The notes under the pieces were generated by a model. That model searched no databases, had not been told where the DNA came from, and was given only the letters and a program-made list of their open reading frames with translations. 64,000 bases of DNA, from positions 32,326,012-32,390,011 of the forward strand of contig CP154954.1 of assembly GCA_039621445.1 (NCBI GenBank), in the 5' to 3' direction. Positions 9,811 to 20,722 of the stretch are shown here, piece after piece. This DNA comes from Euglena gracilis (taxonomy: Eukaryota > Euglenida > Euglenophyceae > Euglenales). Position numbers and translations under genes: made by a program. Within the stretch, counting starts at the first letter, position 1, and the number at the start of each line of letters is the position of its first letter.

Positions 9811-11043
9811 GTGTGGCGCGCCTCTCTCCCCGAGGGGCACCGTGGCGCAGTCATTTCGGGCCATCACAAACCCCTCCAAAACTCTTTATCAGCCCCCCGT
9901 TTGACGGTGGCCGCATGGCTGGTTCATCTCTGGGCGCTGAATTTGCAGCCGCATGGAGTTCATCATGGGAATCCCAGAATGGTGGCCTGTTAGTCCCCCA
10001 AGCCTCTTGAAATGGCCGCCTGGTTGCCTGCAATATTTCGCCATACTCAATCAAAAGTGGTCGATAATGGCGCGAGGACAAGAGACAAACGGAATAACCC
10101 CCAGAGCATAGGTAGTTCATACAGTACAAAGGGAAAGGGGTTTTATTTGCAGGAGGGCATTGGTCGGTACCAGCACCTGGAACTCAGTAATCATCGAAGC
10201 TTTTTGTTTTTGTGTCGAACACGTTAGATTTCTTTCATACCGCAGGTTTCTGTGCGCCATCCTGTCGTACATCCATACATTCAGAATCCCCTGGCACCTA
10301 AACAAACTTAATTAGGTGCACGCGCGCGCGCACACACACGTCAAGAACAAAAGAAGGAGCCTGAACCCGTTGAACATTTGTTCACATCTCTGGGAGCGAT
10401 TAAACCCCCCCCCCAAATGGTATTGCACCCGCAGCTCTATTGGACGGCCGCCTCCGGCGGGGGGGGGGGGGTGCAGCACTATTTGGACCCGCAGCACTAT
10501 TGGACTGGGTGCCTCTTAGTCCCGGCCTATCACCACAGGCACCCTATTTGTCTGCTCAATGTCCTTCTCTGAGGCTAGTGAGGTCGTGTGGTTCATCTTC
10601 GGACGACTTTTGTGAGTTGCTTGGGTGGGAATTTGCCCCCTTTCCCCTCTCTGCGGATAAAAAAAGGTGCCTGCAGTAGGCTGCACCAGCTTCTACGCAT
10701 TTCACATTGCTGTGATTTGGGGGGGGGTGCAGCACTATTGGACGCTCGCTTCATCCGGCAGGGGGTGCAGCACTATTTGGACCCGCAGCTCTATTGGCCC
10801 CGCAGCACTATTAGGGGGGGTTTACGTGTTTTTTCCTGGCAAACAAATTCGCACCAGCTTTACCAACCCAAAGCCAAGCTCCAGAACATTTTCATTTGGA
10901 GTTGTCTCCCCCTCAAGCATGGAAGGTTGACAGAGGAGTGCTTGAACCGTTGTGTTCTGCAAACATGCCACGGACGGCACCGAACACCCCAACCACACCC
11001 TAGCACACACCACAACCCCATGCACACAGGTGTGGGAGTGCAG
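9811..11043. repeat. Noncoding region with local GCAGC(A/T)CTATTGG repeats
   Basis: The phrase CCGCAGCTCTATTGG and variants recur between 10424 and 10815, together with GGTGCAGCACTATT. A (CG)n/(CA)n stretch lies near 10321-10340. No coding frame is convincing. Confidence 0.6.
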
Positions 11044-11218
11044 GTTTCCCATCCCCTCCTTCCCCTGGGGACGCTGGCGGCAGGGAAGGGCGACCTCCGC
11101 AGCATGCAGGGCTACGCCTCCATCCTGCGGGAGGTCGGGGCGCAGGTGGTGTACGCCGGCGCGGCGGTGGCGATCATCGTGCAGTCCCACGCCCTACCCT
11201 ACCTGGCAGCCAGGGCCC
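11044..11218 (+). CDS. Candidate exon, helix-rich, unknown gene
   Basis: A GTGCAG acceptor-like site precedes 11044. The frame reads VSHPLLPLGTLAAGKGDL and continues into SMQGYASILREVGAQVVYAG, then AVAIIVQSHALPYLAA, again alternating amphipathic segments. The 3' border is uncertain: the frame remains open to 11379 but composition changes after about 11218. It is probably part of the same plus-strand gene as the segments at 9633 and 13247; the product is unrecognised. Confidence 0.5.
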
Positions 11219-13246
11219 CCGGGGGCATACAGACATTATATGGCGCACTCAGTGTGCAGGAGGGGGTCAGGCTTCTTTTTAATTTGGAAGAACCTCCGCC
11301 GGGGGGGGTCCAGTTACCGCCGGCCATAAACAGACAAGAGGCCTTGTGCAACCGAGGGGGGTCCATGTCCAGAGCATAAATTCATTTAACACCTGTGTGA
11401 CCCCCCCCCCTGGGAGGGTTTTGAGAGTGGGTGGGTGGGTTGGGACCCCAGGACCACCCTGGGGTGGGGTGCGCCATGGGTCAGGTTTTGTATGGCCAAA
11501 TGCCGGGCCAGAAAAATTTTTCCCAGCAATTTCGGCCGATTTTGGCTGGAATTTGGGGGTGTGGGTTTTCGAAAAAGTGCATGGGTGGGTTTGGGCCCGG
11601 GAAAAGGTGCCCCCCCCCCCCCGGTGAAATCTGTGGTCCTGAGGCAGGGGATCTGGGAGGAGTTCAGGGATTGGTGCTCATCCTGAAACAGATAACTGCG
11701 GATAATTACGGATAACTACCGATAAGTCTGAAATCCCCAAATACGGGTAACTCTGGACACCTACGGATAACCACGGATGAACCAGAACTTCAAATACGGA
11801 TAACTGCAGACAATTATAGATAACTGCGGATAAGCCAAACGTTCACCAGTGGAAACAGAAGCCTGGCGGGGGTAAAATTTTCCTCTTCTTTTTTTGTAGT
11901 TTAATTCCTGTGAAATTTGCTTTTCTTTTTGTTTATCGGTCTCTTTCGGGGTCATCTCTGCTGTTAGAAATGAAAACAAAAGTGTCATGTGGTTCAAAGG
12001 CCAAAAATTGCTTTGTTGATTGTTATTCGCGAGGTGCGGAGGGAAAAGTGGTGCAGCCCCCCATTCCTTGGAAGAAAATGGTACACCACAGCATGTTCGT
12101 GGGAGGGGATTGCTTGTGGGGGCACCAATACCTTCCCTGGGCAGGGAACACCCAGCCCCGGAGCCAGGGTTCGACAAAAGGAGGGCGTACGTGGTTCAGG
12201 TGGTGAGCCCTCTTGGACCATAGGGAGGGTCCGGACCATACCATTGCTTAACACCTGTCCCACCCCACTCCCGGGGGGGGGGGGGTAACTGACTGGTTTT
12301 TTCAGAGTGACTGACTGATTTTTTTGGCCAAGAGCCCCCCCCCCCGGGGATGGGGTAGACCCGAAAATGGGAAAGTGGCTGGCCCGGCGCCGAAGGCGCC
12401 GGAATTTTTTTGGATTTTTTGAGGCTTTTTGGCCAATTTTCATTGCCTCCTGAAGAGTGGCCGATCCCCCCGGGGGTGGGGGGGTAAAGTGACTGACTGG
12501 TTTTTTTCGGAAAAAGTGACCCCCTCTCCCCCCGGGGGTCGCTAAGCAATGGTATGGTCCGGACCCCCTCTTACCTGCCAAGGGGGGTCCGGACCCACCT
12601 TGGGGGGGGTACCCGGAACCCCCAAAAAGGTCAAACTTTTCTGCCTCTTGAGCTGAAGATTTTTGGCCTTTTTGACAAGTTTTTGCCCAATGAGTGTCCA
12701 AAATGGCATTTTTGGTGGTCTTGGGGGCCGAAAATCGGTCACCCAGACCGCGCCACTGCTCAGGTGGGGTGGGGGTGTCCCCCCTCCCCTGCTGGACAGG
12801 AGGGGGGTCCAACCCACCCCCCCACCTACCCTTAGATTGAAGCCTGCCCAGAGCCCTGCAACCGAACCCCCTGGTCCTGCTGGGGCCATATTACTGGCGA
12901 CTGTTGCCCAGGCTGAGGATGTCGGGAACTTGCGTATTTATTTTGCGGTGATGCACATGTGCAGATGCACACAACCCCGGCAAACATTCATCCACAGAGT
13001 AACCTCTCTGGCGATGGCTGCCAGTCACCACGACTGCCATTTTTTCCATTAAATGCACCACTGATCCATCCCCCCCCCGCAAATTTATACCCCAAATCAC
13101 ATCCAGGAACATATTTAAGTTGGGGAAGATGGGGGCATCATATTAATATCATTTGTTTTTTGTTTGTTTGTTTTAAAAAAAAAATAGCAAACTCAAGAAA
13201 AGTCGTATTTTTTGCTCAATTTCTTATTCGCCCCCCCCCCCGCCTG
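11219..13246. repeat. Noncoding region with minisatellite and MITE-like elements
   Basis: Around 11685-11835 a short degenerate repeat based on CGGATAACT recurs about ten times. A terminal-inverted-repeat element occupies 12227-12566, and a second repeat (12590-12830) has a relative at 58600-58900. No coding exon is supported in this span. Confidence 0.6.
12227..12566. mobile_element. MITE-like element with perfect 24-bp terminal inverted repeats
   Basis: Positions 12227-12250 and 12543-12566 are exact reverse complements, and the 340-bp element has no coding capacity. The interior holds a GGCGCCGAAGGCGCC hairpin core and inverted blocks containing TGACTGACTGGTTTTTT. Related interiors occur at 20215-20420, 23845-24075 and 37190-37480. 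No clear target-site duplication was identified. Confidence 0.75.
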
Positions 13247-13411
13247 CCCCCGTACGCCGGGGTCCGCAAGACGGAGGGGGACCGGGCGGCGGATGCCCTG
13301 CCAGCCGCCCTGCCCGCCACCGCCGCCGCCGTGGGCTGCTTCGCCGTGACCGCCGTCGCCCAGCAGCTGCTGACGGTGGAGGCCCTGCTGGGTGCCCTCA
13401 GCGCCGCCCTG
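13247..13411 (+). CDS. Candidate exon, alanine-rich helical, unknown gene
   Basis: A GC-rich plus-strand frame encodes GVRKTEGDRAADALPAAL, then AVGCFAVTAVAQQLLTVEAL, ending LLGALSAAL just before GTGTGCC at 13412. Flanking DNA abruptly changes to A/T-rich or poly-C sequence. The acceptor is not clear because a C11 tract precedes it. It resembles the other Ala/Leu-rich segments of this block and could belong to an alpha-solenoid protein. Confidence 0.5.
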
Positions 13412-15618
13412 GTGTGCCACCCCCCCCCCCGCCGGTGCCGGCCCTCCCCCCCCCCCGCAACGCAGTGCTCACTCCCAGTTCCGTGAATTCCCCGACGTGC
13501 CACTTGGACGACAGAAAGCAGGGCGGTGCCGGCATGGATGCTGCCAGTCTTCGTCAGCCATCGTCCAAACACATGCTTTTTTCCCGGCACACCTGTGTCC
13601 GACCAAGGGTCCAGCATAAAGCCTCCTTTAGTTTTCTGGGCATTTTCTGCGTTCCGCCTTTGAAGTCCCGGATTTCCAGGCAAGGAGTGGAGTTCTCACG
13701 AAGCGCAATCAGAGGCAAACTGCCCCCAAGCACAGGCTCCCCCAATGGATTCAGAGCCAGACCGACGGAGGGCATTCCCTTTTCCGCCCGGACCCCCATT
13801 GTGCAGGAGGAATTCGCGCACTGCAACCTGTCCGACCAGCCAGCCATGGCCCTCGACGTTCTCCGCGGCGTCCTCCTCCTCCTCCCCTGCGTGTTGCACT
13901 GCCCGGTCAAGCCCAGCTCGGCGGTCCTGCCGCAGGTGTTGCCAGGGCCATGGGGATGACTGGGGGTGTTGCGGTTGTTGTGTTGTGTCCTCGCACCTGT
14001 CTGCTGATGGCGCCTGTGTTTTTTCTCGGAATCCAAACGGAATCAATGCAATTCCATTGTAATGTTCAGATGTCAGGATCAGAGTGGGGTGGTATTTAGA
14101 ATGTCGGAGGACGTTTTATTTGGTCACATTTAGAGTTATGCCTGGACCAGAATCTGACAGGGAAATTGCTCACCTATAAGAGTCCCCAGCAGAGATTTTT
14201 TTAAGTTTCATGACCTGGGGTTGATGGGTCCTGGTTGTGGTTTTCTTCTATTTTCGGCTCAAAGTGCCGAAAAAAAATTTGGACCTCAAAATTGACCCCT
14301 CCAATAGTGGGTGGGTGGGTCTGGACCCCCCCGGGTCCGGAGGAAACCTCTGGTCCCCAGACATGCTGGGGTTGCATAGAATTTAGTCCAATTTTGTGTT
14401 TTAAGTTGTTGCATAATGAAATGTAAGTGTGCAATTGGGCAATCGACCGTGCCACTGCAAAGCTTTGCACCATTCTTGCTCTTGGTGTGTCATTTTTTTT
14501 GTTTTAGGGTTTGTTTTTTGAAAAAAGCGTGCAGGATATTATTGCTTTTTTCCTCATTCTGTGTCCCTTGGGAAAAAATGTTATTGATTGTTTCAAATAT
14601 GCTCTATTGAAAATGTTTCTAAGGCAGCCATTGATTTAACGACCTCCCCCCTTGGGTGGGTCGTCAAGTCCGTCCAGGGGGGTCAAAAATTTTTGTGTTA
14701 TTGATGGGTTAGGAAACAGGCCTAATTTTTGGCCTAACTTGTACACCTGACACCAATCTTTTAGTCAGGCCTAAAGTTAGGCCTCACTCCTGGCCCTAAC
14801 CCAATTCCGTCAATAACTCAAATTTTTTGGCGGCTTAACGACCTCGGGGGGGGGGGGTCGTTAAGTCAATGGCTGCCGTTTCTAAGTCCTCTCCAACCAA
14901 GTCTACATCCCAGAGAGGTCCTAAAGGAATTACAACTTGCTTTTTTTTGCATTTTTGGAGTGCATATTTTGAGATACTTTGTGGCATTTTCTCCCCCTGC
15001 TTATTGTGTTGGGGGCACGTCTAAGCAATTGTGAAGTGATGCTTAATTCTAATGGAGGTGCATTCGGAGTCATCCGTTCAGTCTGGTAAGTGTGGGTAGG
15101 TGTCTGAGGCAGGGCTTCGCTTGAGCTGAAGGGAACCCCACTCCCCACAATGGGGGGGGGGGGAGGCCAGACAGCCAGCCAGCCTTTTTTCCAGTCTCTC
15201 CCCCCTCGTCGATGATTGCATTTTTTTCCTGTCTATCCGCATGAAGGGCGGCTGGATGGTGACAAATTTTTGGCTTGCCGGTGCAAAAATGGGCTAAAAA
15301 GATCAGCATAAAATGGTTTTAAGAATAAGGCAGGTCAAAATTTTGGTTACAACGTCCATTTTTTTCACATCATTTGCAGTTTTGGGGCATTTTTGTGCAG
15401 TTTCAATTTTTCGGTGCCCGGTTCTGCCAGGGGAAAGTGGGGGGGGGTCAGCCACGGCCTTTTCCAGCCAGTCCAAAATTTCCAGCCTCTGACCTGGATC
15501 TCCCCCTGGAGGTTTCGTTTGGAGACGCCGTGGTCTGAGGTTATGGTTGGTGTTTGTGGACAGGAGGAGGTATGGATGTGTGTGAGATGTGCGGGGGTGG
15601 TACTACTCCCCCCCACGC
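13412..15618. other. Noncoding stretch, no exon supported
   Basis: Mostly A/T-rich, intron-like sequence with poly-G/C runs. Between 14635 and 14870 two blocks reading as opposite-strand versions of a 'TTAACGACC' border flank about 230 bp, suggesting another small inverted-repeat element. The segment 13745-13960 is GC-rich but has no consistent frame or borders. Confidence 0.4.
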
Positions 15619-15833
15619 TTGGGCCCTGCCCCGGCCCTGCCCGTGGCCGCTGCCCCGCACCCACCGCGCCTGGACCGCCTCCCTGGAGGAGGACTACGCC
15701 TGCTATGCCGAGGCGCTGGCCGCCAGCCTCGCCCGCCACCCGCCCACCACCGCCGCCCTCTCCCGCCCCGCCCCCAGCTCAGCCCGCACCTTGCCAGACC
15801 CCCGCCAGCCAACGGCCCCCACACCCCCACCTG
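15619..15833 (+). CDS. Candidate exon with good donor, unknown gene
   Basis: The frame contains HRAWTASLEEDYACYAEALA and then a Pro-rich segment, ending CCACCTG|GTAGGT at 15833, a strong donor. The 5' border is blurred by a C-run, so 15619 is approximate. A second frame is also open; the one chosen has helix-like composition matching the neighbours. Confidence 0.5.
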
Positions 15834-15943
15834 GTAGGTCACACACGGGGTGTGACCTGTGTGTGACCACTGCCCCCCACAACCCAGCCACAGCGCCTCA
15901 CACATGCCTCCGTGTGCACCCATGTGGGCCGGGGCCGGCCCAG

Positions 15944-16077
15944 AGGGGGGCGGGCCGCACCTGCTGGCGCTGCTTGGCCGGCTGTGGGCGCAGTGCTCCA
16001 CGGTGCCGGCGCTGCAGCCCACGGCGGCCGTGGTCGAGGAGGTGCTGGAGGCGGCGCTGGCCTCGGGCCAGGGCTGA
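15944..16077 (+). CDS. Candidate terminal exon ending at TGA, unknown gene
   Basis: After a GGCCCAG acceptor-like site, the frame encodes HLLALLGRLWAQCSTVPAL and ends VVEEVLEAALASGQG followed by TGA at 16075-16077. No donor lies before the stop, so this may be the last exon of a plus-strand gene whose earlier exons lie between 8379 and 15833. Product unrecognised. Confidence 0.45.
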
Positions 16078-16189
16078 CCGGGGATCCCGGCACCCGGATG
16101 GGGGGCATGTGTGGTCAGACCACCTCCCCACCTACTTGGTGGGGGAGGGTCGACCCCCCCAAAAGTAGGGAGGGTTAATATACAAGTAT

Positions 16190-16428
16190 ACATATGTGTG
16201 TGTGCTTGAATGCATGTATGTATGTGTGTATGTATGTATGTATGTATGTATGTATGTATGTATGTATGTATGTATGTATGTATGTATGTATGTTTGTTTG
16301 TATGTATGTATGTATGTATGTATGTATGTATGTATGTCTGTATGTATGTATGTATGTCTGTATGTATGTATGTATGTGTGTGTATGTATGTATGTATGTA
16401 TGTATGTGTGTGTGCGTATGTATATAAT
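16190..16428. repeat. (GTAT)n microsatellite
   Basis: About 240 bp of TATG tetranucleotides with occasional TGTT, TCTG and TGTG interruptions. ORFs across it on both strands are low-complexity artefacts. Confidence 0.97.
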
Positions 16429-16552
16429 ACCCGTGGCGTTTTGTGACGTCTGGTTTTCCCTTCATTGCACTTTTTCATTTTGCCCATGGGCATGTGTTCC
16501 CCCCCGCCACCAAGCCGTCCCATGCAGCCCTGCTTTTGGCCCCCTCGTGCAG

Positions 16553-16591
16553 CGGCTCCTGGCCAAGGGCTCACTCCCCCGGGACCCCAGG
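16553..16591 (+). CDS. Candidate short exon, 13 codons
   Basis: A C/T-rich tract ending CCTCGTGCAG precedes 16553 and CCCAGG|GTGGGG follows 16591. The enclosed 39 bp encode RLLAKGSLPRDPR in one frame. It is too short to be certain and is offered because both borders fit. Confidence 0.3.
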
Positions 16592-16731
16592 GTGGGGCTG
16601 GGGAGGGGAGGCACGGCGTGGGTGGCTGGATGTGCCCTGGGGGGGGTCCCCCGGTCGGACGGCGCTCACACTCACACGGCTTCGCCCGTCAGTCAGTTCA
16701 CAGTTCAGGATCAGTGCGCCCCTGTCCCCAG

Positions 16732-16863
16732 CCCAGCACCACTACCACCCGGCCGGGCTCACCCGCGACGTGTTCCCGGCGTCCTGCATGCGTGTCCGCT
16801 GCCCGGCAGCCCGTGCGTGCCGTGAACCGTTGGTGCGAGAACTGAGCCGGCTGGGCCTGGTTG
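16732..16863 (+). CDS. Candidate exon, unknown gene
   Basis: Acceptor-like CCTGTCCCCAG precedes 16732 and CTGGTTG|GTACCC follows 16863. The frame contains HHYHPAGLTRDVFPASCMRV and then ARACREPLVRELSRLGLV. Both borders and the composition fit an exon of the plus-strand series. No family is recognised; the Cys/His content is too low and irregular for a zinc finger call. Confidence 0.5.
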
Positions 16864-19840
16864 GTACCCCCAAAAAGGCAAAAAGTCCAAATGCAGCCGG
16901 GTTCTCATTTTTTCAGTCAAAATTTGGAGGTGAAAAACCAAAACCCGCTCAAAAAATGCCATTTTGGAAATATTGACCCCTTTTTTAAATTTTGCTTCGC
17001 CGGGTGGCTGGTTGGCAGGCCCAAGTGTTGTTTCAGTGGATCCCCCCAGAGGGGGGCGATGCTCAGGTGGGAGCTGCTGATGGGGAAAAAAGGTGCTGCT
17101 GGAGTGACCCAACCTGGGGTTGGGTCACCTCCGGCTTCAGAATCAAAAACCCCTGGCCCCAATTCTCCTTTGAAAAAAATCAAGCGGTGCAAAAATCCAA
17201 ATTCTCAGAGGTTGGAAAATGCAAGTTGCCCCCCCCCCTTTGGAGGACCCAGTTCAGGCAATCGGCTAGACCCCCCCCCCTGGATCCTCCAACCTGGGGA
17301 AACTGGGGTCCAGCCAGCACCTTTTTCCAGCCGGCCTCAAGAAAGTCATTAAGAAAACCCCTGTTGGGGCAGGGTGAGGAGGGTGTCACAGCTATGGGGA
17401 GCGCTCCAGAGGGTAGGGCCCCCCCTCCTGGACTGAGGGGGTCCGCCCCTCCCCACCTGTCAAGCGGGTCAAAAACCCACCAAAGAGCTCAATTTTTCCT
17501 TTTCTTTTGGCAATTTCTCAATTCCCTTTTTTTTTGGCAATTTTGACAAATTCTGTCAAAATTGCCAATAAGGTGGTCCGAACAGCCTCAACCAAAAGGT
17601 CAAATTTTGGGAAATGCCATTACATGACCCGATATTTGGGGTCCCCCCTGGGGCGTCCCACGCAGGGCTGGGTAGGTTGGAGGTGTCTTAAAAAAGAGCC
17701 TGGTGTGGGTGTGGGTGTGGGCAGGTTACAAAAAGTAAACCAGGTTTTGAATAGTGCTGAACTCTTAATGTTTGCATGCGGATGTGTGCAATAAAGGGAC
17801 GGGAATAAAGTTTGAATGTTTAGGGTTTGCTGGGCACCTCTGGAGCGTTCCTATGGCTTTGTTTTAGGTCGCTGCACATTTTTTGAGAAATTTTGGGGAC
17901 ATCGATCGATTTTTTTGACCCAAAAAATGACCAAAGACAGCAGAGGCGGAAGCATGCCTCACTGTATTAGATTTTAAATCGGCCATATCTCAGGCTAGGT
18001 GGAGAAATCAAAATACCGTTAGATCGAGCATTCTTAAGGGCTTCAATTTAGGTCTCCAAACATTTTGCTTGATTTTGCTCCATTTTCGAGATATTTTGCA
18101 TTTCCGCGATTCTTTGGGCCAAAACAGCCCGAAAAAGGCCCGAAATGGGCCGGAAATTGGGCAGGAAGGGAGTTGCAAAAAAAATTGACCACAAGGACAT
18201 ATGCATTCCTAGCTTTAATTTTAGGTCGCAGACGTTTCCTTTGATTCCCACCATTTTTGAGAAATTTTGGGGGAGATGTTTTGATCCAAAAATGGCGGAA
18301 AACGGCGAAAAGAGGCGGACGCTGTGTTGGACCGTAAATCGGCCATATCTAAGGCGAGGCGGGGGGTTACAGGGAAATAGAAATACTGGTACATTAGTCA
18401 CTTTAAGGGATTCAATTTAGATCTCAGACATTTTGCTTGATTTTGCTTCATTCTGCAGATGATTGGTATTTCGCGATTTTTGGCCAAAATGGCCGGAAAA
18501 TGGCCCTTGGGCCAGGGAGGGAGGTGGCAAAAAATTACGTACAGACATATGGAGCGTTCCTAGGGCTTTAGTTTAGGTCGCCGGATATTTCCATTGATTC
18601 CCCACCATTTTTAGGAATTTGGGGGAATCAATTTTTTAACCCCAAAAGACCGAAAACCGGCAAAGTCAAAAGCATGCCTCGCTGTTTCGGGCCGTAAATC
18701 GGCCATATCTCAGACTGGCAGGGAAACCAAAATACCGTTAGATCGGCTTTAGGTCTCCAGACATTTTGCTTGATTTTGCTTCATTTTCGAGATATTTGGC
18801 ATTTCCGTGCTTTTTTTTGGACCCAAAAATGGCCCGAAAAGTGGCTGTTTCTCAGGCCACCCGGGGATGTGAGAAAACCAAAAATACGGTTAGATGCCGT
18901 GTTCTGAGGGCTTTATTTGATGTTCAAACATTTTCTTTCATTTTACTTCATTTTCGAGATATTTGGAAAATTTTATTTTTTTGGCCCGGTTTGTCCCCCC
19001 CAAAAAAACAGGCCAAAATCGGCCGAAAACGCGCCAAAAAACGAGGCTGCAGAATGGGGGCATAATTTTGGCCATCCGTGGAGTCACTGGGAAAGCCAGA
19101 TATTGTTGGATAGAGCGTCGCACGGGCTTGAATTCTTCCACTGGCCCCCTTTGGACGACTCGGCGTTCTTGGGGAGTTATTTCCAAAATACACATTTTCT
19201 TGCTGGCAGATAGACACTGTTTTATGGTCCCTTTTTTGGATGTGGGCTCATTAAAACAGGCGTAATTCAGGCCAGACGCAAAATTAGGACTATAGGGGTT
19301 CGGTGGATGCGGGGGACCTTGGGGGATGAGATAACTTCCTGAGGTGGGACACCGGAAAGGTTGGTGCTCCCGAGGTTGCCCTGAGAGGGGGAGCTTCGCT
19401 CTCACCCATAAAGTGATAAGAGCTCAGCGACCCCCCAATCATAAAGCCCCCCAGGGGGTTTGGTTTTGCCACCCAAATATAAAGCCCCTCCTGATACCAG
19501 ACAATGGTGTCATTCAGGAAAGGGTAAAAAATTTGGGGGTGCAGCATCTTTTTTTCGCCAGAAATGCTCCATTTTTTTGGATAAAATTGCACATTTTGGG
19601 TGAAATAGGAGGCACACATCAAAATTTTGGCATGAATTTGGTATTTGACTGCAGTTAAAGGCCACCAACGTTTTTATAGCCCACCCAGAAAAGTTTGATG
19701 TTCACCCCCAAACACAAAGCCCCCCCCGGGGGTCTTGAAATCCCGCCCGAATATATCTCCGGGGGGGGGGGCTTTATATTTGGGGGGGTTACCCAGCAGT
19801 GGTCCAACCGAAAATTCAGAGTCCAACTTTGTGTCAACAG
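16864..19840. repeat. Noncoding region containing an array of dispersed ~200-360-bp repeats
   Basis: From about 17830 to 19190 a unit recurs with the phrases CGGCCATATCT (17990, 18340, 18700), AAATCAAAATACCG, TTTAGGTCTCC and CATTTTCGAGATATTT. The same family is at 40255-40430, 51540-51950 and 52590-53020. A hairpin-like piece with AGCTTCGCTCT and AGAGCTCAGCGA at 19390-19430 recurs at 52200 and 53275. No exon is supported. Confidence 0.7.
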
Positions 19841-19990
19841 CCGGCGGGGGGTGGGGGGGCGGGCAGCGCGGGCGACGCCGCCTGGCAGCGGCTGTTCGGC
19901 GTGTTCCTGCAGACGGCGTTCCGCTCCGCGGGCATCGCCGTGCCGGTGCCCCTGCCGGGCCGGGGCCGGGGCAGCAAGCCCCCCCCCCCG
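19841..19990 (+). CDS. Candidate exon, unknown gene
   Basis: GTGTCAACAG precedes a GC-rich frame that runs through a Gly-rich start into SAGDAAWQRLFGVFLQTAFR and SAGIAVPVPLPGRGRGS, then a poly-C tract. The 3' border is uncertain; the first GT that could act as donor is near 20000. Helical composition resembles the other plus-strand segments. Confidence 0.45.
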
Positions 19991-20533
19991 AAGGGGCCAG
20001 TGACTCAGTGGTTGAATGCCGGTGTCCTTGTAGATGGCGCGGTAAGATTGCGCTGCTGAGGTGGAAACTGTGCAGCGACGTAGACCCTTTGAGGGGGCTG
20101 CGGCAAATCGACGGGGCCCTCCCACCACCCCGGCATGCACAAAAGGCTGCCTCCCATGCACGAGGGGCACCGGGGGCGCCATACGGCCCCCCGGCCGCCC
20201 ATGGGTTACTGGTATTTTCAGAATGACTGACTGGTTTTGGCCCAAACCCTTCCTCCCACAGGGGGGGGGGGGGGCATTAAAGAGACCTGGCGCTGAAGGC
20301 GCTGGAAAACTTTTTGGCTTTCCCCCCCACAATTGTGGTCAATTTTGTCTTGGATCCCAGAGGCCAACAGAGTGGCCAACCCCAAGGGGGTGGTGACTGA
20401 CTGGGTTTGGTCAGAGGGGCAGTGACCCCCCTCCGAGGTCGGTATAAAAAATTTGTCCGGACAGCAGTTCCACCTTGCTCGGAGGGTGCCCTGCCGCCCG
20501 GCCAGGTCCGCAGCGCCACCTCACCGCCCGCAG

Positions 20534-20722
20534 TGCCGGTGTTCGACCTTCCCGGGGCCCTGGCGCTGCTGCAGGCCGTCCGCTGGCTGCCGGTGTGGCA
20601 CAGCAGCCTCGTGGGCCTGGCCCTGCCCAGGCTTTGGCCGCCGGGCCGGGAGCCCATTGCCCCGGGTCCCATCGGGGGTGCCGGGGGCGAAGGGGGCGAA
20701 GGCCTGGCCCATCTCATTGCTG
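20534..20722 (+). CDS. Candidate exon, unknown gene
   Basis: CACCGCCCGCAG precedes 20534. The frame encodes VPVFDLPGALALLQAVRWL, VWHSSLVGLALPRLWPPG and a Gly-rich tail, ending near GCT|GTGACG. The segment is sharply GC-rich compared with its flanks. The product is unrecognised and the donor is weak. Confidence 0.45.
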
